In this document: positions 12,180-23,621 of the stretch, in pieces
Layout: every line of letters begins with the position of its first letter
Position numbering within the stretch: the first letter of the stretch is position 1
DNA from: Pseudophaeomoniella oleicola
Taxonomy: Eukaryota > Ascomycota > Eurotiomycetes > Phaeomoniellales > Phaeomoniellaceae
Length of the DNA stretch: 64,000 nucleotides
Reading direction: 5' to 3'
Assembly (NCBI GenBank): GCA_003868215.1
Contig: QWDQ01000030.1
Coordinates: forward strand, 62,001 to 126,000
The notes under the pieces: generated by a model
Seen by the model: the letters and a program-made list of their open reading frames with translations, nothing else
Database searches by the model: none
Told to the model about the DNA's origin: nothing
Position numbers and translations under genes: made by a program

Positions 12180-13300
12180 CGTTAAATCTATTATTAAACG
12201 AGAGGTAATAACCGCTATTAAAAGAACGACTCTGAGAAAGTCTCCTAAAGATAATAACTTAATCAGCGAATTCTACAAGTTTCTACTTAATTATAAAAAA
12301 CTATAAAATGAAAGACATCCAGCTATTATTATAAAATTATATAAATTCTATAAAATTATACAGGACTCTAAATCACTCTTATAAGATTAAATAAATAAGA
12401 TTCTCATTATGCTTTACAAGAATAAGAGCAGTAGAAAGAATATTAAAAATTACCATTTATTATTAATAATAAACGTAAATTATAAGATATATACGGATAT
12501 ACTAATGAAAAGATTAATTAAGTCTCTATTAAAGATTCTAGAGATTCATTAATCAGCGTTCTTATCGAAGCGCCTAATTAATAATAATATATAAACTATC
12601 TAATATCTAATTACAAGATATAAACACTATTAAAAAAGAATAATAGTATTATTCCTTAATTAGAAAAAGACTTACGATAGAATTAATTACTGATTCATAT
12701 AAAAGGCCTTAGAGCGTCTAAATATCCCGAAGGAATTTGTTACTTAAATCTAGACTCTCTACCATAATACTAAGATAAGAATATATGCCAACGAATATCT
12801 AGAGAAAGAGATTAATGTAAAATATAATATATAATAAAACGATCTAATAAGTTGCTTTCTATTTATAGCGGTTATAGAGAGCCTAATATATTATTTTATA
12901 AAAGATTCTCGATTCAAGGATATCATAATCAGAGGCTAAATAATTAAAATAACGATATATACTAATGATATAATTATTCTTTTTAATAACTAAGCCGAAG
13001 CAGACGCTGTTATGGAAATACTAAATATTTATGAAAAAACAATAAAAGCTAAGATTAACTAATTAAAGTCATTTTTACTACTTATAGAGTAGGTTAAGAG
13101 AGTAAGTATTTTAAATATTAATTATATTATATCTGAGTCTTTCTACTCGCACCTAGGTATCCCGGTAGAGATAGAAATGAAAAGATAAGAGTAGAATATA
13201 TAAAATAATATTATACGAAGATTTAAAAATATAATGAGTAGATAGCTACGCCTTTATCTTTTATTAAAAAATAGAATCATAATCGCTAATATATTAATAA
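12180..13300 (+). pseudogene. LINE reverse transcriptase remnant
   Basis: From about 12448 the reading 'NYHLLLLINVNYKIY' matches the NYRPISLLNVDYKI region of LINE reverse transcriptases. The expected order follows, ending with the catalytic box as YTND (12958-12969) and 'AEADAVMEILNIYEK' just after it. Numerous stops show it cannot code. Further plus-strand reading to about 14800 stays loosely LINE-like (a 'MPPGVKKTL' segment near 13335) but was not resolved into domains. Confidence 0.72.
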
Positions 13301-14990
13301 TCTCTATACCCCGCTACTTCTATAGATTCCTAGATATGCCGCCGGGCGTAAAGAAGACTCTAAAAAGAGAGTACTATAAGATGATATAAGATGATAGAGC
13401 GGCCGGTGCAGTTAAGGATTTATAAATATATATATATATTAAGAATAATAGGATAGATTACATTAATTTAGACTTAATAATATGAATATTAGCTGCGATA
13501 ATAATTATAAAAGCATTTACGATTCAGAATAAATCCTAAGCTACATTAATGAAGAGATTATTATTTAAGTATAATAAGAGCGTCTCTAAGATCCTTAAAG
13601 AAGCTATTATCCACTTATAACTTTAATAGTTAGATGCAACCAAGAGCTTATCTAAAGAGATCGCGTTTATATACTATATATAATAGAACTTGAATAGTAA
13701 CTGTAGATAAACGATAGGCTTTATAAGCTTAACATAACCAACAACGTATAATGAAGTATTAAATATATATTTCTAATATCATTCTTAAATAAGTGTCACT
13801 ACTGATAAAGGGATTAAGCGATAAAGATATAGTATATGACGCATTCTCTAAGAAAAAGGGACGAGGATTATAAATAATATTTAAAACTTTAAGATCTTTA
13901 AACTGATTACTTCCGAAAGTTTAACCTTAAAGCTAATAGAGCGTGTAAGAAATTCTATATAAAAAATCATTAATACGTTTTCAGACCGATGGAAAGCCTT
14001 ATTATAATAAAGCGATTTAAGTTAAAGAAAGAGGATTTTTAATTTAATAATTATTATATAAACCGCTGTAAAGGTGCCGCTTAAATAAATTAGTTTTAAG
14101 AAAGTATACAGAATCATTCTTAATTATAAATTATTAGATATAGATTTCTTAAAATATACTTTAGAACCATTTCTAATTTATTAGAGAAGAATCGGAGTCT
14201 TACTGTCTCTAAATCATCTTTAAAGAATTATAAAAAAATGATTTAATATACTTAAAACTAGTGATCTATTATAAAAAATATTATATAGGAAAATAATTAC
14301 TAGATAGAAGCTGATATAGATTAAAAATATATAATAAAGATACTTAATTTATGGCTGCGACCTATCATTATATTATATATGAATTAAATATTCAGTGGCA
14401 TAAGCCGTGTGAAATAAGACTAAAGAGATTTAGAAATATCTAAATCTAAATATACGATCTTTAATTATTTTATAAAGTCCGAAGGAACTGACGGTCTTTA
14501 TAGCTATAAGTCCTGGCCTCTAAGAAGTAGATTATAGTAAATAATTAATCTTATTTCAAATAACTGTTTAATATTTATAGAAGGTCTATCTGTCTTATTT
14601 CTTTAAAATAACTTATTAATACTAGGCTCCGGATGCCGCGATTAACTATTATAGAGAATTAATGAAGAGATATATTCTAACCGACAGAATACTGTATATA
14701 AACGTTAGATACCGAAACAGTATTAGAAATAAAGAAATATTTAGAGCGCGGTAAAAATAATTCCTAAGACTTCTTAGGATACTAGTAAATCCTAAATATC
14801 TAAATCGGCGCCAGAGGACACCAATAAGAACGAGTATAAATAATATATTAATTAATTTAAATATTAATGATGATGAGTCCTAGAATCTAGCTTATAATCT
14901 TATACTTAAGCTTAAATAGATAACTGTATGGTTTGAAAACCTAAAGAGAAAATAGCTAGTATATGGGTTTAATTTCTGTAATCTACTAAC

Positions 14991-15343
14991 GATTCTATAT
15001 ACACCTCCTCCCCGGCTAACTTGCCGAAAAGAAAAACAACTTATCGCAGGAATATACCAATATTAACGTAGTACTACGAAGACATGGCACATTGCTTTGG
15101 TTGGCTGTCAAATACTATCCCTCATACAACATGATCTTCAAGCCTCAATCACTAATTAATAATTATACGTACCTGGTAGACTCACACGTCTCGACGTTAG
15201 GCGGAATTTCACGCTAAAATCTTACCGACCTCCGCTTGTTGGCATACTAAGAGCAGGTAAACAGATGATGGGATAATTAAGTGAGCAATCAAATTGTTCA
15301 GACACTCTAATATTACTGTATTATTTACTGCAGCGTTGTTTGA
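14991..15343. other. Intergenic region between LINE remnant and permease gene
   Basis: Composition returns to normal at about 15000. A TACGTAGTACTACG palindromic motif lies near 15066-15080. The right part should be the 3' UTR of the minus-strand permease gene. No gene is supported. Confidence 0.5.
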
Positions 15344-17089
15344 TTACACCATCTTCGGTACCGCCTGCAATACCCCTTCTGGGTCTTTGTCCACGTCCGA
15401 CCTTGGTTCAAACGAGCCCAAAGCACGAGCGTCCGTCTCCTCACGATATTCTCTCATCAAAACTCCCGCCGCCGGTGCATTTCTCACGAAGTCCTGAACG
15501 CGCTTGGCTGGGAAAACGAAGTGGAGACCACAGTACAGGGAGGCCGAGATGGCGAATCCGGCCAGGAAACAGATATCGAAGAGATGAGTCAATCCTAGTG
15601 GAACAGAAGCGTTCGTGTTGACGCTCGCCACGAAGCCTGGCAAAGAGGGAGCGGTGCCACAACACCACGCGATCGCCGCTCTCCAGTCAATTCCATACGT
15701 GTACCAATAGATACTCCTGCTGTTGCCGACGTATAGATCATCCACCTTGATTTTGCGCCTATGAACCACAAAGTAAGAAGAGATCATGAGCCCGGTCATG
15801 GGGCCGAGGAAAACAGAATAGGACGAGAGGACACTCAGGAAGATGGTGGCGGTGTTGACGAGCTTCCAGGGGTTGCAAGCAATAGAGAGGAGCACTGTCA
15901 AATATGCTCCGCGCCTGATATTGATGAACGTGGGGAACGTGGCTGCGAAATCAAATCCCCCCGACAGCGAGTTACCCGGGACGTTTACGCCGATCTGGGA
16001 CACGACCAGGGCAGTGGCAGCAAAGAAGGCTGCAGCTCTTGATCGCGAACCGCCATTTTCGATGACTGCGACCAACAAGTCCGGAAGATTCCACAGAGCC
16101 TCGCCGTATCTCTTTTGTGTTGCAGCCGTGACAAGGATGCCAATGACTGAGCTGACAATCGCATACAGTGGGAAACTGAACAGTTGACCAGTGATAGCAT
16201 CACGAGGACGACGAGCGAAACGGGCGTAATCGTTTTGGTTGAGGATACCAGCTGCAATAGATCCTATGGTCGATATGATTCCGTAAGCAATGTTCCATCC
16301 GATGCTCTCCCCGCCTACAGATGGGTGAGAGGAGATCGTGTCACCGAATCCAGAATCACCCATGGTGGCCAATGACCAGATCAGGATAACAATGAAAAAG
16401 ATGCCAATGATGATCGAGGATGACATGAAGAACCGCTGAAGTTTATGGGGTCTGATCCAGACCACAGGAAGTGAGATAACCATGAAGATGATATAGCCTA
16501 GAAAATAGGCGGTCGTGGTACCTGTTGACTCGGCGAGATGATTCGGGATGCGGCGGTCGATCGAGGGCCAGATGGCTTTCAGCATGACATAGACACATTC
16601 GCCGCCCATCCAAGCTTGAAAACCATACCAAACAATAGAGAGCAAGATTCGGTTCCAGATGGTGAACGCGCTACCGTACATACCCCACACATATCGATTG
16701 ACGACCGGGAAGCCAATTTGGTAGTATGCGCCAGGGAGGGAGTTGAGGACCACGAAGGCGGTTGCCAAGAGGTTTCCAATGACAATGGCGATGATGGCTT
16801 GCCACCATGTCAGACCAACCGCAATAAGTGAGCTTCCAGTTAAGTAAGTAGATATATTAGCATTGGTGAGGACCCCTAGAAGAAATCACGTTAGCAGATG
16901 CTTCAATCGCAAATGCGAGCGTGTGTGAGTAGGGATCCTACAGTAGGTATGGAAGGTCCAAGAACCCCAAGTTCGTCGAGCCGCCTCAATCGGCTTTATG
17001 TCGTTGTTGATCCATCTGTCAGGAATAGTTTCCCCCTCGTGAGGTACTTCAAGCTTCTTGATTATGCTTCGCAGACGTTGGGAGACCAT
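15344..17089 (-). CDS. NCS1-family nucleobase/hydantoin-type permease (Fur-like)
   Basis: Two exons, 17089-16942 and 16875-15344, flank a 66-bp intron (GTAGGA...CTAG); the split codon makes a Trp, giving 'HTYWVLTNANI', and the protein is 559 residues. About twelve hydrophobic segments alternate with short loops. Family landmarks include 'LPGAYYQIGFPVVNRYVWG', 'IWNRILLSIVWYGFQAWMGG', 'ILNQNDYARFARRP' and 'ACNPWKL'. These place it in the NCS1 cation symporters, nearest in feel to fungal Fur proteins for uracil, allantoin or uridine. The same superfamily includes the bacterial hydantoin carrier Mhp1. It should act at the plasma membrane. It is divergently transcribed from the hydantoinase-like gene 706 bp away, so I infer that it imports that enzyme's substrate. 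Exact substrate is unknown. Confidence 0.9.
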
Positions 17090-17795
17090 CTTGGAGGTAA
17101 ACGCCCCACGACTGCACGTAATTCGGTTTGAGACGACGGTGAAGTGTGCAAATAAACAAGAATTGACAAGACGTGAGCGCAGGCCGATATCTTTTTGTCT
17201 TCGCAGATATCCATTTTGACAGGCTGCTTATCTACGGCAGAGTCCAAGTGTCGGCAGGCAATAGCGCCACCAGCGATCACCCGAGATAGTCGATCTTGTT
17301 ATGGCCGCCTCGACCCAGACCGTTGGTATCAGGCCACAGGGGAAAGCCCCGATGATAGTCAACGAGAACTCGAGGACTCGACCCCCGAGCCACGCTTGGA
17401 TCTCATAGTCCTCGAGTTGTCGGGCCGATCTGTGCTCTTGACTCTTGGCCAAAGTCTGAGATCCAATCTTTGGCACAAGTGGAAGAGGATCTAGACTGAT
17501 AACGGAAATCTCAACCCATACACAGTCGCACATTTCCGATCGCTTTCGATTTCAGTTGGTCGTTTCTCCTACACATGGGCCTGGCATTCACCCAACCTAC
17601 CGGCTGCATGTACGGATCCCCCCGCTGTCGGTCTTCCCTGTCAGTATTCCGTTGTCTATTTCGATGACCAACCGACGATGACTCCGACTGATGGAGCATC
17701 ACCATATGGTCCAGGGGCCATCATCGAAAATGCAAAGGTGAAAGGATCAGTAGACATCATCGTTTTTTGCCGTACATCTACCCTGACCGTTCACC
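17090..17795. promoter_or_regulatory. Shared divergent promoter with GATA-factor motifs
   Basis: This 706-bp spacer lies between two head-to-head genes, so it should contain both promoters. Four HGATAR sites are visible: TTATCT (AGATAA on the minus strand) at 17228-17233, AGATAG at 17284-17289, TGATAG at 17353-17358 and TGATAA at 17497-17502. In fungi, clusters of such motifs are bound by AreA/Nit2-type activators that mediate nitrogen catabolite control. Occupancy is inference; single sites of this kind occur often by chance. Confidence 0.45.
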
Positions 17796-20750
17796 ATGTA
17801 TCGCATTGGAGTTGACGTAGGTGGTACGAATACTGACTCTGCAATTCTCGATGTCTCAGCAGCGTCTACGCCCTCACGCGGCGTCTTGGCGTCAAGCAAA
17901 GCACCAACGACCAAAGATGTGACAAGTGGGATCAGGAATGTAGTTGAGGCAGTCTTGCAAAAGGCTGCCATTGACTCAGACAAGGTCTTGAGCGTCGCGA
18001 TTGGGACTACTCATTTCGTGAATGCAGTGGTTGAAGCAGACCCGAAACGGCTCAGTAGAGTCGCAGTGGTTCGCTTATGCGGCCCTTTCACGCGGCAGGT
18101 ACCTCCTTTTGCCGACTTTCCTCACGCTCTCCAAAGGATCATGCAAGGGCCGACTTTCTACATAGATGGTGGACTTGAAATTGACGGCCGAGAAATATCT
18201 GCACTGAATCCAGAACAGATCAAGGACGTGGTCGAAAGTCTCAAGAAAGAAGGTATCGATACCGTTGCTCTTGTGGGTGTCTTCTCACCCCTTGATCATC
18301 AAGGTATTCACGAAGAGAAATGCAAATCTTTGATGCTTCAGCAGAACTCCGGTCTCTCCATAGTGTGCTCACATGCTATTGGAAATGTCGGTCTGCTCGA
18401 ACGAGAGAACGCGACGATACTGAATGCCTCTATTCTTGCTTTGGCAAAGAAGACCGTACGGGCCTTCGTTAGCGCTATGGCACAACTTCACTTGACATGC
18501 CCCTTATTCTTGACCCAGAATGATGGTACATTAACCGACGCCGAGACTGCTTCTCAGTATCCCATCAAGACATTCGCAAGTGGACCGACTAACAGCATGA
18601 CTGGTGCTGTTTTCCTTGCAGCACTCGATGTGGTTGGATCAAATCTGGCTAATAAACAAACCGTCATTGTCGACATCGGAGGGACCACAACTGATGTGTG
18701 CGCACTGATGCCGTCGGGCTTCCCTCGTCAAGCGCCGACGTTTGTCGAAGTGGGAGGAGTCCGGACAGCCTTTTCGATGCCGGAGGTTCTCTCGATTGGA
18801 TTAGGCGGTGGAAGCCGCGTTGTCCACGATGAATCAAATGGTACTGTTACCGTGGGACCAGATTCGGTAGGTTATCTGTTACCAGAGAAGGCAAAGGTAT
18901 TTGGAGGGGATGTATTGACGGCCACCGATATTGTCGTTGCTTCCGGAGCACGAGACATTGGAGACAAGTCACAGGTTGCGGCTCTCCAGACGGAGATTGT
19001 CTCAAAAGCAAGGGAGCAGATAAAACACATGCTAGAAGAAATCATCGAAGACATGAAAGTATCAAGTCTCCCCGTGGTAGCTATAATGTGTGGTGGAGGC
19101 TCAGTTCTACAGATGGACCAGTTAGAAGGAGTCTCCGAATGTATCACCCCTCCGCATCACGATTCCGCCAATGCTGTTGGCGCCGCTATTGCTAAAGTTG
19201 CCGGTGAGCTTGATGTTATCGAGATCCTTGCAGGCCGCAATGAAGATGCGGTCATGGAGGACGCCAAAAACAAAGCGATTGACTTGGCCGTTGCGCGAGG
19301 TGCAGAACGTAGCGATGTACGGATTGCTGAGATTGAGAAGATGCCTCTTCAATATGCAGCAAATAAAGCTACCAGAATCAAAATCAAGGCAGTAGGGAGA
19401 TTAAGGGTACCGGACGGCACCAAGGCCAGACTCGACCAGACTTCTGCGGGAATTGACCAAGAGAAAGACACCAACGGTGAACCTACCACAGAATCAATCT
19501 CGAACGAGATGGATATCACCGCATCCGATGTCAAACCTTGTCGCCAAGTGGACATCGTCAACTACCGTCCGGATGTTCGAGACGGGGTGTGGTATCTATC
19601 TCCAGTCGATCTTGAACTCATCTCTGTCGGCGTTGGAGTGCTGGGCACCGGAGGAGGAGGTCCTTCCTACCTTCAATACCTGGATGCACTTGAACGCCTA
19701 CGGACATCCACTGCAGGAACAATGCGGGTGATAGCGCCAAATTCGATGAAGGATAGTGACGTTTGCGTCTTTGGTTCATGGTATGGAGCACCAAGTGTCT
19801 CCGGCGAAAGAATGCCCGCAGGTTCTGAGATCATGACCGCCATCGACTACTCGGTGAAATTGTCAAAACACGACAAATTTCACGCGGTTATTGCCGATGA
19901 AATTGGAGGAGGAAACGGTATGTCCACGTTTCCCACCAGCGCCTATTATGACATCCCTGTAATAGACGGTGATCTCATGGGTCGGGCTTACCCTACAATG
20001 GAACACGGCACACCATATGTTTATGGTGAGCCCGTTTTACCTTGTATACTTGCGGATGGTAAAGGCAACGTCAGCGTTGTCATGCAAGCTGAATCCAACG
20101 GTCGCGTGGAAACAATGCTGCGTGCGACATGCGTTGAACTTGGATTGAAGACAGCTGTTGCAGCAACTCCATTAACGGGTGATGTGATCAAACGCTACGT
20201 TATCCCCAACACTGTATCCCAATCATGGTATCTCGGTCGGGCGATCCACCTTGCGAGAAGAACGAAGGCAGACCTGATCAAATCGATCTTTGCTGTAACT
20301 CCCGGGAAACTCATTTACAGCGGTAAGATTACAGATGTCAAGCGAGACATCTCTAGAGGTTACACTATGGGAAGTGTACACATCGAGCCAGAAGATATGG
20401 ACGAGACTCGGAACATGGTCATTCCATTCCAGAATGAGTACCTTTATGCTGCCTTGGAGGACAAGACAGGTGAAGAGATCGTCATCACGGTACCAGACCT
20501 GATCTCGATTCTGTCTTCTGCCAATGGGGAGGCTATTGGCTCGCAAGATCTACGATATGGCTTAAAGGTCAAGGTGATTGCTTTGCCTGCACATCCTCTC
20601 TGGACCGATGATCCGAAAGGATTGGCAGTAGGTGGCCCTTCATTTTTTGGACTGGGCGAGCATGTAAAATGGGAGAGGGGACGTGGTGGACTGGCTGATT
20701 TTGGGAAGGGTCCCCGAAGCGTGATTGATGAATTTGATGTAAGAAGCTAG
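17796..20750 (+). CDS. Hydantoinase/oxoprolinase-DUF917 fusion protein
   Basis: A single 984-residue exon with ATG in good context (CACC before ATG). Domain order: hydantoinase/oxoprolinase N-terminal part opening 'MYRIGVDVGGTNTDSAILD' (phosphate-binding loop of the ASKHA-like fold); hydantoinase A core with 'DIGGTTTDVCALMPSG' near residue 292 and 'MCGGGSVLQMDQLEG' near 430; a variable linker (about 540-590); then a DUF917 domain from about 600 ('GVGVLGTGGGGPSYLQYLD') with 'PVIDGDLMGRAYP' near 720. Family members hydrolyse cyclic amides such as hydantoins or 5-oxoproline, often with ATP. DUF917 has no settled activity that I know of. No HyuB-type partner is seen nearby. The divergent NCS1 permease suggests a dedicated import-and-cleavage unit for a nitrogen heterocycle. 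The protein is probably cytosolic, since no signal or membrane segment is seen. Confidence 0.9.
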   Translation: MYRIGVDVGGTNTDSAILDVSAASTPSRGVLASSKAPTTKDVTSGIRNVVEAVLQKAAIDSDKVLSVAIGTTHFVNAVVEADPKRLSRVAVVRLCGPFTRQVPPFADFPHALQRIMQGPTFYIDGGLEIDGREISALNPEQIKDVVESLKKEGIDTVALVGVFSPLDHQGIHEEKCKSLMLQQNSGLSIVCSHAIGNVGLLERENATILNASILALAKKTVRAFVSAMAQLHLTCPLFLTQNDGTLTDAETASQYPIKTFASGPTNSMTGAVFLAALDVVGSNLANKQTVIVDIGGTTTDVCALMPSGFPRQAPTFVEVGGVRTAFSMPEVLSIGLGGGSRVVHDESNGTVTVGPDSVGYLLPEKAKVFGGDVLTATDIVVASGARDIGDKSQVAALQTEIVSKAREQIKHMLEEIIEDMKVSSLPVVAIMCGGGSVLQMDQLEGVSECITPPHHDSANAVGAAIAKVAGELDVIEILAGRNEDAVMEDAKNKAIDLAVARGAERSDVRIAEIEKMPLQYAANKATRIKIKAVGRLRVPDGTKARLDQTSAGIDQEKDTNGEPTTESISNEMDITASDVKPCRQVDIVNYRPDVRDGVWYLSPVDLELISVGVGVLGTGGGGPSYLQYLDALERLRTSTAGTMRVIAPNSMKDSDVCVFGSWYGAPSVSGERMPAGSEIMTAIDYSVKLSKHDKFHAVIADEIGGGNGMSTFPTSAYYDIPVIDGDLMGRAYPTMEHGTPYVYGEPVLPCILADGKGNVSVVMQAESNGRVETMLRATCVELGLKTAVAATPLTGDVIKRYVIPNTVSQSWYLGRAIHLARRTKADLIKSIFAVTPGKLIYSGKITDVKRDISRGYTMGSVHIEPEDMDETRNMVIPFQNEYLYAALEDKTGEEIVITVPDLISILSSANGEAIGSQDLRYGLKVKVIALPAHPLWTDDPKGLAVGGPSFFGLGEHVKWERGRGGLADFGKGPRSVIDEFDVRS

Positions 20751-21037
20751 AGTGAAGCTTTTCCGAGCCTCGACTACATAGATAAATGTGAAACCACGTA
20801 CCATTCGAGGTGCTGCAGCAGGACTGCATGAGTAGAGATGTAGAGATACGATGAAGTTGACGAGCAGAGAAATGTCCGCGGCATCGAATGTCTTGGCAGA
20901 AACCGATGTGGGACCTTAGACCCTTGATGCTTGGCATCAATACACGTATTCTCCAACCAAGCTCCAAGTGACAGGTTGCGCGGACAGAGACGATACAGTA
21001 CTCCCTCACAACAAGAACAAGAGTCACCAAAGACAAG
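20751..21037. other. Short spacer between tandem genes
   Basis: It holds the 3' UTR of the hydantoinase-like gene and the promoter of the WBP1 gene, both plus strand. The minus-strand open frame across 20569-21081 overlaps two real genes antisense and is not called. Confidence 0.5.
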
Positions 21038-22597
21038 ATGAGGTGGCTAAGTTCTTTGGCTGTGGTGGCCTTGGTCAGCATAGCGCAAGCTGTAAGCAGC
21101 TCTGGGAGTCGATTATTAGCCGTTGTCGAAGATGCCGAGAAATCATCATACTCCCAATTCTGGACAGATCTGGAGAGTATGGATTACATCTGATTGTTTA
21201 AGAGCAAGTCACAACTGACGATTTTCGCACAGGTCGGGGCTACACTATCTCATATGAGTCCCCAAAAAGCGACAAAGTCTCCTTGTTCAAACTTGGAGAG
21301 CTTTCGTATGAACACCTGCTCCTAACACCTCCGAAGTCGAAAGGTATCTCAGCTCCCTCTGAATAAATGTATCTCGAAGGCTGACACACGTCCCAGGATT
21401 CGGGCCAAGTTTGACCCCTAAGATCATTCTCGACTTCATCAATGCTGGCGGAAATGTCCTCCTAGGCCTCTCTGCGAGCTCTCCAACACCCAGCGCTGTC
21501 AGCTCTCTCCTCCTCGAGCTCGATATCCATACGTCGCCTGACAGAAATTCCGTCGTTGTGGACCACTTCAACTACGATACCATATCTGCTTCCGAGAAGC
21601 ATGATGTGCTCCTCATCTCTCGACCTGGGGACCTACGACCAGATGTTAAGAACTTCTTTGGTGGAGATGGCGTTCTGGCGTTTCCACATACTGTCGGTCA
21701 AACTTTAGGGAACGAAAGTCCATTGTTGGCGCCGATTTTGACAGCTGAAGAAACGTCATACGCCTACAACCCAAAAGAGGAAGTGGAATCGGCCGAGGAA
21801 CTCTTTGCAAGCGGCAAACAGCTGGCTCTCGTCTCTGCTATGCAAGCAAGGAACTCGGCGCGCTTCACCATCCTTGGGTCCGTAGAGTCGTTACAAGACA
21901 AATGGTTCGGCGCCAGTGTCAAGGGACCCGATGGAGAGACCGTGAAGACCGTCAATCGTGACTTCGCAAAACAATTGACTGCTTGGACTTTTAAGGAGAC
22001 AGGTGTTCTTAAAGTCGGCAAGATTGACCACTACCTTTCTTCGGACGCCTCAGAAAACACAACGCAAGTGGGCTATTTGAACCCTGCCATTTATCGAATA
22101 AAGAACGATGTGGTATGTACTCTCCCTGACAGAATAGAGCTCTTTATCTGACTTAGTGACACCATCAGACCTTCCAAATCGAGCTCTCCGAATACGACTC
22201 CACTCACTACCGTCCCTTTGAAGTGCCCCCAACTGACGACCTCCAACTCGAATTCACCATGCTCTCCCCCTTCCACCGCCTCCCCCTCCACCCTCTCACC
22301 CGCACCGCCAACTCTACCATCTACAGCGCCTCCTTCCCCCTCCCAGACCAACACGGCATCTTCACCTTCCGCGTCAACTACAAGCGCCCCTTCCTCAGCA
22401 CCGTCGACGAAAAACGCACAGTGACGGTCCGCCACTTCGCCCACAACGAGTGGCCGCGCAGCTGGAAGATCAGCGGCGGCTGGGTCTGGATCGCCGGCAT
22501 GTGGACCGTCGTCGCCGGCTTCCTCGCCTTCGTCGCCCTGTGGCTGTACTGCGAACCTCCCAAACGGGACCCTACCCAGCAACAGGCAAAGAAATGA
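21038..22597 (+). CDS. WBP1: Oligosaccharyltransferase subunit Wbp1/OST48
   Basis: Four exons: 21038-21176, 21233-21343, 21397-22112 and 22169-22597, with introns of 56, 53 and 56 bp, giving 464 residues, the usual length for the family. The ATG opens a signal peptide (MRWLSSLAVVALVSIAQA), followed by 'LLAVVEDAEKSSYSQFW', 'LKPSL'-like lumenal sequence and 'INAGGNVLLGLS'. The long lumenal domain ends in a single membrane segment (WVWIAGMWTVVAGFLAFVALWLY) and a short basic cytosolic tail ending AKK. OST48 is an essential non-catalytic subunit of the ER oligosaccharyltransferase that N-glycosylates nascent proteins. Exon 4 uses almost only C-ending codons in its first 300 bp, unlike exon 3. The 3' end converges on the SAC3 gene. 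Confidence 0.93.
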
Positions 22598-22782
22598 AAC
22601 CAGCCACCCGCGGCGTGCACACACACGCACACACTCGCATATATACACGAGCGGGGAATTGAATGAACTAAAGGATAGGAAAGGAAAAGGAAAAGGAAGA
22701 AAGAATGAATGATTTCGATTAAAAGCAGGAAAAATCATCAAAAAGTCGCCTTTCTTCCTAGAATGGATCAGTTTCTCCCACA

Positions 22783-22803
22783 CCCCCCCCCACACCCCCC
22801 CCC
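22783..22803. repeat. Interrupted poly-C tract
   Basis: Two C runs separated by ACA, read directly. Such runs are prone to length variation and sequencing error. Confidence 0.85.
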
Positions 22804-23190
22804 TCAAAATGGGCGGTATCATCGTCAAAAGTTACCTAAAGTTTGAGTGATTGATATCTACCTTACCTACCTCTTTCTGTAGTTTTAGATCTCACAGTAA
22901 CTATACGTAGGGACCTATGTACGTATGTATGTCAAGTTACCTACCTTACCTACCTACCTACCTACCTCCCGATTCTCCCCGCCTCCGTGCCTAGTGTAAG
23001 GTAGTCACTTGACAGTTCAAAAACGGGGTCGTTTCAGAACAAGAGAATCGCGCATGTGAGTCAAGAAGGGGCTGTTGACATACAGCGAGAAACAAGACAA
23101 AACTCTTTAAGAAACTACAAGATCTGATGAGGTTTGATTTGATTCTTTTCTAATTAAAGATGGATGGATGCTGTTCGTCGATTTGCCCTA

Positions 23191-23218
23191 CAACAACAAC
23201 AACAACAACAACAACAAA
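23191..23218. repeat. (CAA)n trinucleotide repeat
   Basis: About nine tandem CAA units lie in the 3' UTR area of SAC3, outside any called reading frame. Confidence 0.9.
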
Positions 23219-23284
23219 ACTCTTGTTCTGGAATTAATAGATACGGTGTGTGTATAAAAAGTAATCTCTGCTAGTACAGGATTT

Positions 23285-23588
23285 TCAATCACTGAGGACG
23301 AGCGCGTCCTCTTGCGTGGCGCCGGTGCCGGCAATACCGAGGCCCTGGCTTACGCTCCGCGACGAGCCTGAACGGGTGAATCCCGGATCTGGATCCTCGT
23401 AACCGGTGCCTTCAAATGGTGGCTGATCCTCCTCCTCATCCGCATCGTCGTCGTCGTCGATATCAGAGCCATTCTCTTCCTGTTCATCGTCGTCTCCTTC
23501 CTCGTATCCGGCTTCCTCCTCCTCCGCATAATATTCCTCCTCTCCTTCCTCATTTTCATACTGCTCTTCCTCTTCGTCCAGGAGGACT

Positions 23589-23621
<33 letters not shown>

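Larger units (their letters stand above)
8880..14990 (+). mobile_element. RIP-degraded LINE (non-LTR retrotransposon) in an AT-rich block
   Basis: This 6.1-kb block is strikingly AT-rich, packed with stop codons in every frame and dominated by TpA, while both flanks have normal composition. Read on the plus strand, fragments of a LINE are recognisable in order. They are an ORF1-like stretch (about 9440-10560), an APE-type endonuclease stretch (about 10860-11720) and a reverse transcriptase (about 12180-13300), with a C-terminal domain beyond. The RT YADD box reads YTND at 12958-12969, two G-to-A changes of the kind RIP makes. I infer one old, inactive element of the size expected for a fungal Tad1-like LINE. 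Clade, ends and target-site duplications were not determined. Confidence 0.8.
22598..23284. other. Convergent 3' region with simple repeats
   Basis: It holds 3' UTRs of WBP1 and SAC3. Simple sequences include an AC-rich run (22615-22640), a C run broken by ACA (22783-22803), CTAC tetranucleotides near 22935-22968 and (CAA)n at 23191-23218. No gene is supported. Confidence 0.6.

Noticed and set aside
20569-21081. 170-codon minus-strand frame
   Set aside because: Antisense to the hydantoinase end and the WBP1 start, both strongly supported.
22091-22828. 245-codon minus-strand frame over WBP1 exon 4
   Set aside because: A shadow created by the C-ending codon bias of the WBP1 exon read antisense.
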